This document shows, piece by piece, positions 31,749-43,800 of a stretch of 64,000 nt of DNA (positions are counted from its first letter, which is position 1; the number at the start of each line of letters is the position of its first letter). A program made the translations under genes and the position numbers. Origin of the DNA: Fusarium oxysporum f. sp. lycopersici 4287. Lineage: Eukaryota > Ascomycota > Sordariomycetes > Hypocreales > Nectriaceae. The stretch is from assembly GCF_000149955.1 (NCBI RefSeq), contig NW_017264845.1, forward strand, positions 253,472-317,471, in the 5' to 3' direction. The notes beneath the pieces are model-generated. The model was given only the letters and a program-made list of their open reading frames with translations. It was not told the origin of the DNA and made no database searches.

Positions 31749-34700
31749 CTACTGTACCAATTACCACTGGTAATGACATCCATTACAGTTTTGATGGCCC
31801 GTGCACCTCTCATTTTGCTGGCGGCTAATAGGCGGACGGGTACCCGTCCTTCTAAAACTAGACGGGTCACGTCCGAGTTACCATATCTGGTATAGCTCAC
31901 TCCGCTATCGGATTAGAACTATTTCGAGTGGTTTTACTTGAAGTCCATCAACCGCTAATTTTTACTTAAAGCAAATCGCTGACTTTAACTTGTATAGTCT
32001 TGATTTATCCGAGCTATAAGCTCATTATAAACTCTACTAAAGTTAGGACTAAACTACAATATAACTCTCCTCCTGTTCCGTGGCAGCATATAAGGCTTCT
32101 TGTTCATCGATATCCCGCTGAGCTATCTTCCACAGCTCGCCCATACCTCTTCTGCTTGTAAACAGTTGTCCGTTCTCGGTCTCCTCAGCGACTTGTGCTT
32201 TAATTCAATTATCTTCTGCTTTATCCCAGTCTAAGTAAGCCATCATCTCTTCTTTAGTCCATTCTCTCGGACCCGTCGGGGTTTTGCAGCACCTCCCCAT
32301 TTGCTTATAATCAAGACACCAGCTGTAGCTTGCTTTTAGGTATCCCAAAGGTAAGCCCATTGCTTTTCAATACTGGCGATTACCAAGCCAGGCTCCTGGG
32401 GGTTAAGCCTTATACCAATCCTCTCTAGACTTGACGTATCTCTGATAGATGGCTCGTAGATCATCATGCCTCAGATGTATAGTTGGGTTTAAAGCTAGAT
32501 CTCTCGAATTTAACTGTGGTAACACCTGCGGTCTACACGTCGATGGCATAGGTGATAGGTATCGAGGTTCTGGAGTCGTTATGTGTTGGTCCCCCCGCTC
32601 TGTTTCGATGGTCAACTGGGATGGCAGATCTTGACAAGTTGATTTATTCTCAAATTCGAAAGTTTCTAAAGTTGTGATTGGTTGCTACTGTATTTCGCCG
32701 AGCATTTTCATCACTGGTGGCCTTGGTTCCTCAGGGGTCGTAAAGGGTATCCACTTAAAGGTTTTCGAACATACCTGCGGCTGGTCTGAAGATATAACTG
32801 GCAATGCTCTTAGTTCCGAGTATCGTAGTGGACACTCCTTTGAGTTCCTTGCGTGACCTAGTATATGATATTTGCTGCATAAAGGAGGGTTTCGTATCGG
32901 CCTCGCCTTCTCAATGACTTCAAAGCCGCCAAGTTCTCTTCTCACACTAGATAACGACAAAGACGAATTCGTAGTCACTGGATCGACTCGCTGGCGGGGT
33001 TCTAAGAGGGGTCGCCGATTATCTTCCCGAGTCAAGTGCCAATGCGGATGAAAATCTTTGAGTTGTAGAGTCTGGCCTTGAGCTAATAAACCCTCTAGCT
33101 TGTGAGCGCAGGGCAGCCCTTGTGATCGTGAGAAAGAACCAGTATAGGCCGATAAAGGAGTAGAGCCTTGATGAAATAGAAGCTTTCGTTGCTGCTCAAC
33201 CTTTCGCAAAGCTTCATGAGACACCTAACCACGTACTGCACTATAGAGAATACTGGAGAGTTTGATAGGTGTCCTGATCTTCTGCTTGGCTTGGTTCGAC
33301 TTCAACTCCGCCAGTTGATTCAGTAGTGCATGCTTGATCGATCGCCAAGCTTTGAACAGGTCCAATGTAGATACTTTGAGGTGGCTCTTAAGCAGCCAGT
33401 GTATGCCTTCCACCCTTGAAGTAACGACGTTGTCAAAGTGGGGATATTGATTGACCCACGCCTTCACTAGCTTCTCTTTGTATTGATTAAGCCAGTTTGT
33501 CTTGATATGTTTGACTTCTTCGGTATAATCCGCGATGTATTTCTTCTTAAACTCGGATACACGTTCATGGAAAGTTTGTTCATTTGGTGACTTGATGATC
33601 GAATGCCAGTGGCCGTAAAACTCATTCCAAGCCTCGATTCCCGGGTTTTCCCCTTGAGTCTGGCGCGTAAATCTCGGCTGGCAGTAGCGAAGAACTGCCT
33701 AGTTAGCATGACAGAGACATAGCAGCGGCCTTGATGATGGGAAGCAAGTATCAACAGCATTCATACATGCTAGGCAGCGATCAGTCAAGATGACTGAGGG
33801 ATGCCTTATCCTGCGGTTTTCGCACAGCGACTAGAATCGATCTAACGCCCAAAAATAGTCTTCTTCACACTCCCCACTCAGGAAAGCAAACGCGACACAG
33901 AACGAACGTTGATAAGAGTCGACACCGATCAAGTCTAAAAATGGCATGCCGTATTTGTTGGTTTTATAGGTACAGTCTAAGATTAAGACATCCGGATATG
34001 CCTATAGATATGCCACTGAATCGGGGTGTGCAAACAGAACAGCTTTGACTCGACCGTCTGGACCGGTTTGGAATTGACTCTAAAATCCTTCTCTAAACAG
34101 CTGATCAGCAAGCGCGTTTATGCTGCTTTGTCCTTGACAGACTTCTCGTCTAGCATCTGCAATACGATTGTATATGTCCTGCTGTGTCGCTATCATGTCG
34201 GTGTTCTGCCGCATAAACGTTCTAATTTCTTTAGGGGCTATCCCAGCGTTGGCAAGGCCAGTTAACTAAGATAGGTGCTCCTTAGACATTGTTCGAAGTA
34301 CTGGGTGGGCAGTGGTATCTTGGCTTGGTTCATGGTTATGTAGTGAGAATCGGCTGTCAGAACGGTGCCGCAGAGTCCAGGTACTTCTATCATTATTTTC
34401 CTTCGCCAGTACAGAGAACTCGCAGCCTGTTGTTCGAGTTGTCGTCTTACGTTGGAGTTCTCTGGAAACGATTGGATGGTTACGGCGACAATCACACATG
34501 TATGTGATCGTCCTCCTGCCGGTTTTCTCCTTGGTTGACCTTCCAGTTATGAACGCATAGCCCCTGGTCGCTGCCCAGGCGTTGATTGCCTCGAATAACG
34601 CCTCCCGTGACTCATACTCGCCTTCAGGAGGGAGACAGTCACCAGGAAACGCTGTCGGACTTTGAGATTGGTTGACGTTCATAGCCAAGCAGTCGTCGTA

Positions 34701-34927
34701 AGCCCATAGTCTCGACACGATTAGCAACGAGGGCAATAAAACGCGACATTCGAAACGGCGCGAAAGAGATCGATAGCGGAGTGAGCTATACCAGATATGT
34801 CAATTGGGACGGGACCCGTCCAATTTTAGAAGGACGGGTACCCGTCCGCCTATTGACCGCCAAGAACGTCGATGCGTGCACGGGCCAGATTCTGTGTAAT
34901 TCGGCACATTACAACAAGCCCTTGTTA
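31749..34927 (-). mobile_element. Mutator-like element (MULE-1) with long TIRs, decayed
   Basis: The outer ends are CTACTGTA on the left and its reverse complement on the right. Long imperfect inverted repeats run inward: GGCCCGTGCAC (31796, 34886), TAATAGGCGGACGGGTACCC with CGTCC on the left and its inverted counterpart on the right, and ATCTGGTATAGCTCACTCCG at the inner end. TIRs above 100 bp are usual for MULEs. The right end sits just beside the target duplication of a small LINE copy. A clear MULE target duplication was not found. It has inserted in the C-terminal region of copy A. Confidence 0.8.
32403..34682 (-). pseudogene. MULE-1 transposase, heavily interrupted
   Basis: The order of segments matches the intact MULE-2 protein at 48047-50532. 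The N-terminus (ATG 34682) has LPPEGEYESREALFEAINAW and TTGCEFSVLA. The catalytic part includes the ILDCTYKTNKYGMP and VILTDR regions near 33960 and 33790. The part downstream of 33467 has VTSRVEGIHWLLKSHLKVST, then GLPCAHKL and HFHPHWHL equivalents, the CCHC-like CSKYHILGHARNSKEC and the terminal DDLRAIYQRYV. Several TAG/TAA stops and frame changes split it. The second Cys of the knuckle is Tyr. Confidence 0.78.
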
Positions 34928-34945
34928 CAGTAGTAGGGAATTATG

Positions 34946-35084
34946 GGGAAAGTGGCAAGATGTAAGGACTCGTGAGGTTGAGGTTGTAAGGGATAAAATG
35001 AGGGGAAAACAATGTAACGAGATACAACATTGTGGGCCGTATGAGGCGTATCCTCCCGGGCGGAATAAATTCATTCATTCATTC
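34946..35084 (+). mobile_element. 5'-truncated LINE copy, 139 bp, with target duplication
   Basis: The insert is flanked by perfect 13-bp copies of GTAGGGAATTATG (34933-34945 and 35085-35097). It ends with the same conserved 3' block and ATTC tail as the LINE at 986. This is the classic result of target-primed reverse transcription with strong 5' truncation. Confidence 0.9.
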
Positions 35085-35111
35085 GTAGGGAATTATGCCT
35101 GCCTCTCCGCT

Positions 35112-35540
35112 CTAACAGAACTTCATCACTAGTACACGACCTGAACGGCAGCCGATAGCGACCGTTGATCCCACCCCAGCCATTGCCATCATTCGATAGT
35201 CAGGAGGTAGCCAAAGCATCCCCTTTCCATCTTTTACAATCCATACACTGTCGGTACTTATACCCCAGTCAGAGTTGCGAAAACCCCGTAACATTGCGTT
35301 AGTCGACTGATTATCAATGGCAAGCAGTAGAGCCGGGAGATCCAGGTTCGGAAGTCTAATGTCGGTAGAGAGGAGAGAGTTTGTCATCGGATCAAATGAA
35401 AGGTGAGTAACCACCAGGTCAATCTCGAGCGTCTGCAGGCACGCGCCCGATGCTGCATCCCAGACCTTGACTGTCTTATCATCTGAGCCCGAGGCGAGCT
35501 GCTGGCCATCCGCCAAGAAGGCCACCGAGCAGGCTTTCTA
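35112..35540 (-). pseudogene. WD40 C-terminal remnant, probably from an NLR-type protein
   Basis: About 140 codons read SVAFLADGQQLASGSDDKTV, a complete WD40 blade start, then KVWDAASGACLQTLE. After it comes the tail often found at the end of fungal NACHT-WD40 proteins: DSVWIVKDGKGMLWLPPDYR and VGSTVAIGCRSGRVLVMKF. The high-identity repeat type (LASGSDDKTVKVWD) is that of incompatibility-like NLRs such as HET-E. The frame breaks at about 35540, with no NACHT domain in the window. The remaining 3' fragment is probably not expressed as a working protein. Confidence 0.75.
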
Positions 35541-36150
35541 ACCATACACGTATGGTTTAGTTAAACCATATATTACTCATATATTGCCCATATACCTATA
35601 CCATACGGTTTGAGGTGTATGACCATATATAAAGTTGCTCTGAGTCAAAGATAGTCAGGTAAGGAAATCGGTGGCACTAAAACACCTTGACCATCCTCCT
35701 GGTCCTGAATGGCCTCCCTTTCCAATAGATCCATAATGTAGAAAGGATACTTGAATGGCAAATCGGTTGCTTAAGCTATGCGTGGGCAACTTGGACTGCA
35801 GTGCAACGTCTCCGTAGCTCCAATCCTAAGGCAACTATCAAGATCGCTTCGAGTCACATTGTCAGGCTTCATGTCAAGATCAAGTCGCTCACTTATAGCA
35901 AACAGTTAGTACGATCCTGCCTGCTAGGCAACAGCTTCTGACTTGCAGGCAGCAACAGTATTACATATTATATAGTCTCATACGATTCCGCTCCTCGAGA
36001 TAGAAATCAAGTCTCATTCGTTAACCTTACCCGATTCACTGAGCGGCCTTCTGACTGCTGTGGCCGACCGTCAGCTAGCCACGCCTCCGCGTCGCGCGAC
36101 ACTTCATGACGAAGCTAGTGGAAAGCCATGATGCCCGTTGATTGCTTGCG
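35541..36150. other. Spacer with AT-rich palindromic stretch
   Basis: Near 35540-35640 the sequence is rich in ACCATA/TATGGT inverted motifs, possibly the end of an unclassified DNA element that broke the WD40 frame. No gene was recognised in the remainder. Confidence 0.4.
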
Positions 36151-37545
36151 ATGGACTCCTTCCTCAGCCGCACGCCTAGTGACCGCGAGTCCTCCATTGC
36201 TGCAACGATCGAGACGGCTTCTGAGATACCTGATAGGCAGAGCTTACCTTCCGTTGAATCTTCCACTTCAACAACTCCGAAGCGCAAACGCATCACTACG
36301 GCCGATGCGACGTGGTAACACACTCGAAAACCTCAAGGGTCCGAGCCTGAGCGCGCTGGGCCAAAGCAAGACTTAGTGTTCTACTGCAAATACTGCAGCA
36401 ACCCACCGTACTCCACACGTGTCTACCACATTCCGTAACCACCTACTTAAGATACACTCAGTTGAAGCCGCTGGCTCGGAGCCAAATTCGACCAAGAAAG
36501 TGCGTACCAGCCTCATCAAAGAGGCGTTCAACAAAGCTGGCGAGATTGAGGTTGCTAAGCTTCTTGAAAGAGAGGAGCAAGTTCTTCGGAACGTACTTAA
36601 TCCAAAGGCTGCAATGGAAGCCTTAGTCCAGCTGGTTACTGTCCGCAATCTCCCATACAATTGCAATACTTGGCCAGAGATGCACGCTTTGCTTATGGCG
36701 GCAAATTACACTGCAGAGGAGCTTATCAACACCTCCCACGGCCATGTCCAAAAACTCTGCTCAAACTCATATGCGATCCACAAAGATATTCTCCGAAAAA
36801 AGCTGCAATCCTCACCTGCCAAGCTTCACCTCTCCGCTGATGTATGGAGCGCACCAAACCACAAAGCTTTCCTAGGAATATGTGTGCAATTTATGCAGGA
36901 AGGCACGAAAAATCCCTGCCAGGCACTGCTGGCCTTGCCTGAACTTCCTGGCATAGACGGCCCTGGAAGCCACAGCGGAGCCGAGCAGTGGAAGCTCCTT
37001 CAGCCAGTGATTGAGGAGTACGGCATCTCACGCCAGCTGGGATATATTACGGGATATAATCACGGTTCCAATGACGTGCTATGTCGTCTATTGAGCCACT
37101 TCCTTGATGGACGAGGCGTCGCCTGGAATGCAAGACACCGACGGATTCGTTGCCATGGCCACGTTGTCAACCTTTGCGTCCAAGCGTTTCTTTTCATGGA
37201 TAGCAAAGAGGCTGTGCTTGAAGCCTGCAAGCAGATTGAAGAGATGGACCAAACTTCGTTCAACATTGACATGATGTAAGGTTGGAAGAAGCGAAAGGAG
37301 CGTGGCTGGAGTCAACTCAGTCCGCTCGGCAAGTTGCATAATACTGCTATCCATATTAGAGCCAACGATTACAGGTAAAATCTCTTTCGGAGGCGTGCCG
37401 GCAAAGTCCTCGGGCTCGACAACGATACGCGCTGGAACTCATGGTTTCTCCTGCTCGATGCCGCTCTTGATAAGGAGGCGCATATCAAGTGGTATCAGGA
37501 CAAGTACTACGACGCCCTTGTGGACGACTACTTAGCGCCACCATA
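36151..37545 (+). pseudogene. hAT transposase hAT-1, 3'-truncated and frameshifted
   Basis: From ATG 36151 the frame reaches TAA within about 60 codons. It continues through a BED-type finger (DLVFYCKYCSNPPYSTR) with a frameshift at about 36417. The core has LHLSADVWSAPNHKAFLGIC (first catalytic Asp present), then ITGYNHGSND, where the family usually has an Asp at the Tyr position, and RRIRCHGHVVNLCVQAFLF. More stops follow at 37277 and 37377. The frame ends at about 37545, where repeats belonging to hAT-2 begin, so the C-terminal half is absent. Confidence 0.8.
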
Positions 37546-37550
37546 GATGC

Positions 37551-40500
37551 GTATTGTTGTACAATAGTTGTATGTTGTGAGGTAGTGTTGTACAATAGTT
37601 GTAGGTTGTGAGGTAGTGTTGTACAACTTTACAACAGTTGTACAACAATAAGGTCACGTGCAACGACCAAACGGGTAGAATTAAGTTGCCATGGCTCTAT
37701 ATCTTCGTCTATAGCATTCTAGTTATCTTATAGACCTACATCTATAGGTGCCCCATCATCTCCAGCCAGTGGATTGCATACTAGACCCAATCCACCCCCC
37801 CCCCCCCCCCCGCCGGAGGGGACAATTAGTCCTTCTCGTAGCCAGTTGCCGATACATTCCACCTTCTCAAGATTCTTGCAAATGATTCGAAGCCGGTCCC
37901 ACGAAGCAGTACTTCGAGCACCTGAGAATGCTCTCTCTGGCTCAGCTGATTCAGATGGGATGGAAAGGATATCGATAGCCATCCGACTGAGCCGTGGATA
38001 CTGTGCCCGTGGCTCAAGACGAGACCACCACTCAAGAGGAGGACAGTCGATTTCAAGAGGTAAAGCGTTGATAAAGGAATCCAGATTGTCTGAATCGGTA
38101 GAAATAGCCTTCTGCTTCACCTCAATTGACCTGAAAAGAAACGATAACTTACCATCCTTCTTCGAGGGTAGCGGTGCAGGACGACGTTCTGGTTCCTTTG
38201 AGATGGCAAGCCCTTGTTTACTCTGTCATCCAGATGTCCCGAGCACCAGCAATAGCTGCCTCATGCCAGTCTCGAGGCCAATTTTGCTGAATATATGCTA
38301 GTCGCTTAGAAGGATCAAGTAGTAAGGCGGCGGCATAGACCGGGACATCTTAAGTCATAGTATAGTATTTGTCTAAGATGAACCAGCCCATCTCAATGGC
38401 ATGGAGCATCCGAGTATCCATTAAGCCAGGCTGCGAGTGCTGAACCTTTGCACTCTCATAGTGGAAGAGTAGAGCATCCATCAGAAAGAGGGACTGGGAG
38501 ACAGAAGAGCATTTTCCCTCGGCATATAGAGTTGCTGATGCAAAGGGCTCAAGGAATACATGGGTTTTGGCCAGCAAATACCAATCAGAACCACTTAGAA
38601 CAGTATCTTCAAGCTCTCTGTCATGCTCAAGTAGAAACTGATTGATCTGAACTTTCTTCCTAACGGCATTGTCGGTCACTTTATACCAGGAGGACCATCG
38701 TATGGCATTATCAATCCCAAGGCTGAGGCCGACAGCATCACGCCAGCTATCACTGTGGAGTGATGAGTTACGAAGCCAGACAGTAAGGTTATGGAGCTTC
38801 TGGAGAGCCGGAATGCCTTGCCACCCAATATAGTCCTCATCAATGCCAGTCTTCTGACTGGTCTTAGCTGTCGATTTGGGCCTTTTACCTTGCAGCACAG
38901 GCTCTTCCTGCTGTGATATGGTTTCTGCTAGTATGGCGGCAAAGTGGTCGATCATATCTACACTCTCATCGCTAATAGTAGCATTGAGGGCTGCTGTGAG
39001 AGCCTCCTTAGATCGAGCAAGAAGGAAGGATTGCAAGGAGAGGTTAATGATATGACCAATGCACCGGATTCGACGCCTCTTAGGGTTGAAATCGATCCAC
39101 TCTATGTCAGATAGAATCCAACTAGCTAGGGGACAAGTATACCTGGAGCTCTTCCTTCAATTTCTCTGATAGTACCTCCAAACACGTATTATTCGAAGTT
39201 GCATTGTCTCCTGTGTGGTAGCCTACTCTCAATATATCGAAGTTGCCTAGGACTTCCACAATCAAGGCTGCCTGGGCCTCACCACTATGACTGAATGGAC
39301 ATTCTGGCAGTCCTAAGAGCGCCTCTCGAAGCGCGTAGTTATAATCAACCCATTGGGCACACACTGCTAGCATGGCATGGCGATGCCTTGATGTCCAAAG
39401 GTCAGTTGAGATGTGGATCATAGATTAAGAACCCTGAATGAGATCTCTAAGCTGGGAAGCATATAGCCCATAGTTGGCATTTATGATCTTCATAGCCTGA
39501 TCACGGGACGTAATCAGGCAGTCTTCAATGGCAGGATTGCATGCCAGGGCAAGACTCTTCATCTCATCCCAAGTAACTGAAGAGAATGGGACCCGACGCT
39601 GCGTGAGGAGTCCCACGATTGCCTCAATATACCGCTGAGCATTGAAGACCTTCCGAAATGCACTGTCAGATGGTTGGAATGTTATGTATGAGTCTATGGA
39701 TGGCTGCGTCGATTGCTGTGAGTTTTGAGATGTCTTACTAGCCTGGATAAGTTGCCGGTGTCGATTTTGTGCATGGTTTATGGCATTGCTCGTGTATCCG
39801 TTGCTCCAGCGAGTTGAGCAGTGAAGACAGACGTATTCTCTTCTACCATAAGACTTTCGAACCCTTCCAATTTGAGCCTTGTTCTTCTCAGGATACTCAA
39901 CACGGAAGAAGCTGTAGAAGTCCCAGCCCAGCCGCTCGATGGCTGTTAATTGAGCAGAGGTTGAACTGATAGGCGATGAGCTAGCCATAGTCGAGATTCT
40001 AGGAATCAGTGCTTAAGTATATGCCTAAAGCATCTAGGATTTGCAGTGAGATTCGCTGTAGCAAAACAATAGAGACAGGGCAGCTCGGCCATAGCATTGA
40101 TTGAAAAAGTCATCACTTGCATGTGGAAAATATCGAATCGAAGAAACCTCTTAATTTCTATCTAACGAGGGACTGGGAGCTAGCTTCTTGTAGCTATGTT
40201 TCGTCATAAGCAGCATTGATGGCCTTTAGGCAGCCGTATGCTGCCTTGCGCTAGTTGTGATGTGGCGTTCATGCTGTCCGTGAAACTATTCACGACAGTT
40301 ATCCTTGGCCGTGACAGAGCTTATCCGAGGAGTAAAGAGAACATAAATTTATATGCCTGTCTGCTAACGGTGGGCGTCTAAGAGCCATAAGTGTGCCACG
40401 GGTCGTAGCCATCAGTGAGGTCGTTTACTACTCAGCCGGTGGCGGATAGCTTCACGGCGTAACAAGGCCATCGTGGCACGTCACGTTTCTGGTGTATACG

Positions 40501-40666
40501 ATAAAACTAATATCTGATTAGCTAACACTACCAACTTGACCAATTATATGGAGCGTCTTATTGTCGTACAACAGTTGTTTGGGAAGTTCGGTAGTGTTGT
40601 ACAACTTCAACAAAAGTAGTGTTGTACAACTATACAACAGTTGTACTCATATAACAACACTACAAT
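37551..40666 (-). mobile_element. hAT element hAT-2, decayed
   Basis: The transposase on the minus strand lies between two regions packed with the palindrome GTTGTACAAC and close variants: four on the left (37557-37650) and four on the right (40560-40650). ACAACAGTTGTAC/GTACAACTGTTGT blocks and TAGTGTTGT ends appear in inverted orientation. This subterminal architecture is normal for hATs. Exact ends and an 8-bp duplication could not be fixed. Confidence 0.7.
37728..39988 (-). pseudogene. hAT-2 transposase, interrupted
   Basis: ATG 39988 opens a protein with a BED-like finger (REYVCLHCSTRWSNGYTSNA). Next are ISTDLWTSRHRHAMLAVCAQ (first Asp), GYHTGDNATSNNTC (second Asp), RRIRCIGHIINLSLQSFLLA, and AAALLLDPSKRL (third Asp). 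At the C-terminus the hAT dimerisation domain reads PPLEWWSRLEPRAQYPRLSR, then IPSESAEPERAFSG. All three Asp are recognisable. A stop near 39425, a frameshift near 39122 and stops at about 38350 and 38220 break it. A run of 17 C at 37795-37811 makes a poly-Gly tract near the end. Confidence 0.82.
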
Positions 40667-40679
40667 ACGTATGTATGCC

Positions 40680-40960
40680 CGCGGCTGTTATCGCTGAAAT
40701 CCGGTTTTCCGTATAGCTTCATTAACTTTAAATGACGACCAACAGCGCTCTTGGAAGCTTTAAATCTATCTGCAGCTTCTCTTACGGTAAGAGGCTTCCC
40801 TTCTTTGGTGTTGCGGTGGCGGCGTTGAGAGAGCAAAATTGCCCGAGCTGCGGCAACGGCGGGGTTGAGATATCGAGGATCCTCCCATTTTAGAGATCTG
40901 GGAAAAAAGGGCACTTTGAATACGAGATATGACGAGATTGTACTTGGAATTGTCTGTCAA
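40680..40960 (-). pseudogene. psq-type helix-turn-helix fragment (pogo-like)
   Basis: A short frame contains RYLNPAVAAARAILLSQRRH and LTVREAADRFKASKSAVGRH, a Psq/CENP-B-type helix-turn-helix as at the N-terminus of pogo-like transposases. A frameshift separates it from the likely start (MTDNSKYN, about 40960). It stops where the hAT-2 terminal region begins, so hAT-2 probably interrupted it. Confidence 0.55.
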
Positions 40961-41129
40961 AAGCTGGGTTTTTGGTGGTGAAAACCCATAAATTTAGACT
41001 GAGTGGGGTATCCGGTTGTCCCAGATTTTTGCCCTTGTCCCAGATTTTTGCCGCCCACTCTCTGAGTGGGGCTCCTTTTAGCCCGGATCCACGAGTGTCT
41101 TCAGAACATTTATGGAGCCTATCTCTTGT
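40961..41129. other. Spacer with doubled TTGTCCCAGATTTTTGCC
   Basis: The 18-bp unit occurs twice in tandem near 41015-41052. Repeats like this occur at ends of some pogo/Tc1 elements, and the psq fragment lies next to it. No matching inverted end was identified. Confidence 0.4.
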
Positions 41130-41310
41130 CAGATTGGCGGCTGGGAATGGGCTCCACTTCCCTTATTGCAATATTATTCTTGTATCCAAAAGAGGGGTGA
41201 AACCCCTCTTTGACAGACTGATCAAAGAATCAAGTCGACGATCAATAACATCACAACATTCTGGTCCACACTTGGATACACTCACCCCATCGTATTCGTG
41301 CGTATCTAAC
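41130..41310. repeat. LTR-like repeat, copy 2
   Basis: The same repeat as 20303-20493, with indels. It ends GTGCGTATCTAAC exactly where the piggyBac terminal repeat starts. Confidence 0.5.
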
Positions 41311-43500
41311 ATCTCTTTGACCGGCACAAGACTGCAAAAGGTAACTTACCCCGCTTTTTTGCAGGTACCTGCGGGGTACATGGAGTTCCCGTCAGACAGC
41401 TTCTTCTTTCAACACCACCAAAATCATCAAAATCCTCATACAAATTGACCGTAATAAGTCTCAATTAAAACGATGAGCTCTCAAGAGATACAAGATTATA
41501 TAGATGATTATAGCTTTGATAGCCGGCCTTTTGCCGCAGCTGCTAATGACCCCACCGAGCCACCTAACCTTCCGCCTGAAGAGGGCCGCGGTGATCATTT
41601 TCAACCTTTCAATATAGAAGATCGTGATTTTCAGATCAACCCTCTACCCCAGCAACCCCTTGAACTATTCCGGCTTTTCGTACCTATTTCCCTTGTACAG
41701 TCATGGGTCGGATACACCGAAGACTGGGCTTTTTTTTGCGCTCTTAACGGCGTTATTGACAGCTAGAATACCCCCCTTTCCGACCACTCGCGCTTGAACG
41801 CTTGGGAAGGCATCTCCACCGCACAGGCATATGTATGGCTTGGTATCCTTATTTACCTAGGAATTCATAGGGAAATATCCCTTGAGGACCATTGGAAGGC
41901 CCCTAGCCTAGGAGATCAGCGCCCCCTTCATCCATTTACGAAGTTTATGCCGTTACAGAAGTTCGAGCTGATCACACGGTATTTCCGCACTTATGATCAC
42001 ACCAATCTCGATGTGAGCAATGAGAAGGATCTTTCAAAGACCTTCCAAGCGGCTGAAGAGTGGTCTGAGCACATACAAAGGGTGTCTATCGAGCTCTATC
42101 TTCCAGGGACTAATCTGACTATAGATGAGTGCATGGTGCCGTTTACAGGCAGATCAAAAGAGACAACTCTCGTCAAAGGAAAGCCCACGCCGATGGGGTT
42201 TAAAATCTGGGTTATTGCGCAACAGGGCTACTTTCTGCAGTGGCTTTGGCATGTGAAGGCATCACCAGTTACGGCTATAACAGTCAAGCTAGAGGCGCCG
42301 ACGCCGTACGGCAAGAAGGGAAAGCTACGGACCGAGATCCCTCTTAGCAATATACAGAGCGTCGCAGTTCACCTACTGAAAAGGCTGACAACAGCGACAT
42401 ATCACGTCTTCACAGATAACCTCTTCTCGTCGCCGCAGCTCTTCCGCCTCCTTCGGCAGCTTGGTCACGGGGCCACAGGCACAGCACGCCCTAATTGCGG
42501 TATCACCACCGTGATGAAGCAGATAAAAGAGACCGGGAAGAAGCCTGATGGTATGCCTTTGGTGTATAATAAGGTGTATTTGATCCCGACAAAGGATAAA
42601 CAGGTATAGACAAATTTACCTGTATTTCCCTTACTAATCTGTCTCTTTCCCTTCCCTCTAGGTCCTTTAAGTCGCTTGGAAGGATAGCTCTGTGGTCCTC
42701 TTCCTTATAACTGTGCACGGCGAAGCCCCTCTCAACCGCACACCAAAAAAGAGGAAGTTGCCCGCCAAAAGAGGCACAAAGGCAGAGGCACAACGCCTAA
42801 AGGAGGTCTTCAACGGAGATCAGGCTAGGATAATCCCTATTCCTTCTGTTGCCGCTCAGTATAACGATGAAATGAATCACGTGGATCGCGGTGATCAGAT
42901 AAGATCCTATACCTCATATCAGCATCGTTTCCGGCGCGGTCCTTGGCAGGCGTTGCTTTGGTCTTTCCTTCTTGACGTTGCACTTGCGAATAGCTTCATT
43001 TTGCAGAAGAAGGCCCGGCAGCCTCGTTGGAAGCCCTATAGCACGGTTCGAGATTGGAAAGAGGCTATTTATAACGCCATTTTCAACAAGTACGGCACCG
43101 ATAGCGGCATAAGGAAGAGATGCCGTACAGGGAAGGAAGAAGACAGCGAGGATCTTGACGCACGGCAAATTCACCTACAAAGAGATATTAATTATGTCTA
43201 TAGAGGCAAAAATTCCGACTGCCTAGCTTGCAAAGGCTTCCGGCAAGGGCAGCCTCGACCCTTCAAAAAACGAAGCAAAAAAGGAGGTTATCTACAGCCG
43301 ATATCAGGAAATCAGCGGCGGTCACAGACCCGGTACGGCTGTAAAGTATGTGAGGTAGCTATTTGTAACACAGCGAGCTGCTGGTACTTCTATCACATGC
43401 AAAATTAGGTGTGTGGGGATGTACCTTGAGTTGCGCTAATTTTGATTGGCTCTAGACCCCTGTCGTGACCTCGTTGCAGTCTTGTGCCGGTCAAAGAGAT
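41311..43500 (+). mobile_element. piggyBac-like transposon, 2.19 kb
   Basis: The left end ATCTCTTTGACCGGCACAAG continues GACTGCAA, and the right end is its exact inverse (about 27 bp). Between them is one transposase frame. A TTAA target duplication is not evident: the flanks read TAAC and AAGT. The superfamily rests on the transposase. Confidence 0.82.
41473..43408 (+). pseudogene. piggyBac-like transposase with two stops
   Basis: Translation starts at ATG 41473. The frame is stopped by TAG at 41764-41766 and continues at once (the region LNAWEGISTAQAYVWLGILI). It then passes a probable 58-bp intron (42604-42661), after which TAA (42668-42670) interrupts VAWKDSS. The three catalytic Asp of the family are recognisable: IDECMVPFTGR, YHVFTDNLFSS and HVDRGDQIRSY. 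The C-terminus is the cysteine-rich finger (CLACKGFRQGQ ... YGCKVCEVAIC). Because only the two stops block it, decay is moderate. Both stops can come from CAA/CAG codons. Confidence 0.83.
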
Positions 43501-43800
43501 AAGTGGTCTTGCAGTACCAATCGGGTGAAAAGTCGACGCACAATTTCCGTAGCAATGGCGTCCTGGGGCGAGGGGGTTCTGAGCTGATCATCGGTCGCTG
43601 ATTGGAGATTGCCAGTACTGTGTAATATAGAGTCATTATCGTCTCACTATGCATTCATGACCGACGCTGTGGAATCATGACGTCCATATTGCATCCCGTT
43701 CTGAATTGAAATAAGGGTCCAAATTCCTCTCGTCTAGACCTAGATAGTTCAACGTCTTCAAACGAGATCATAACGAGTGTTGAATTACGTGTTAAACATT

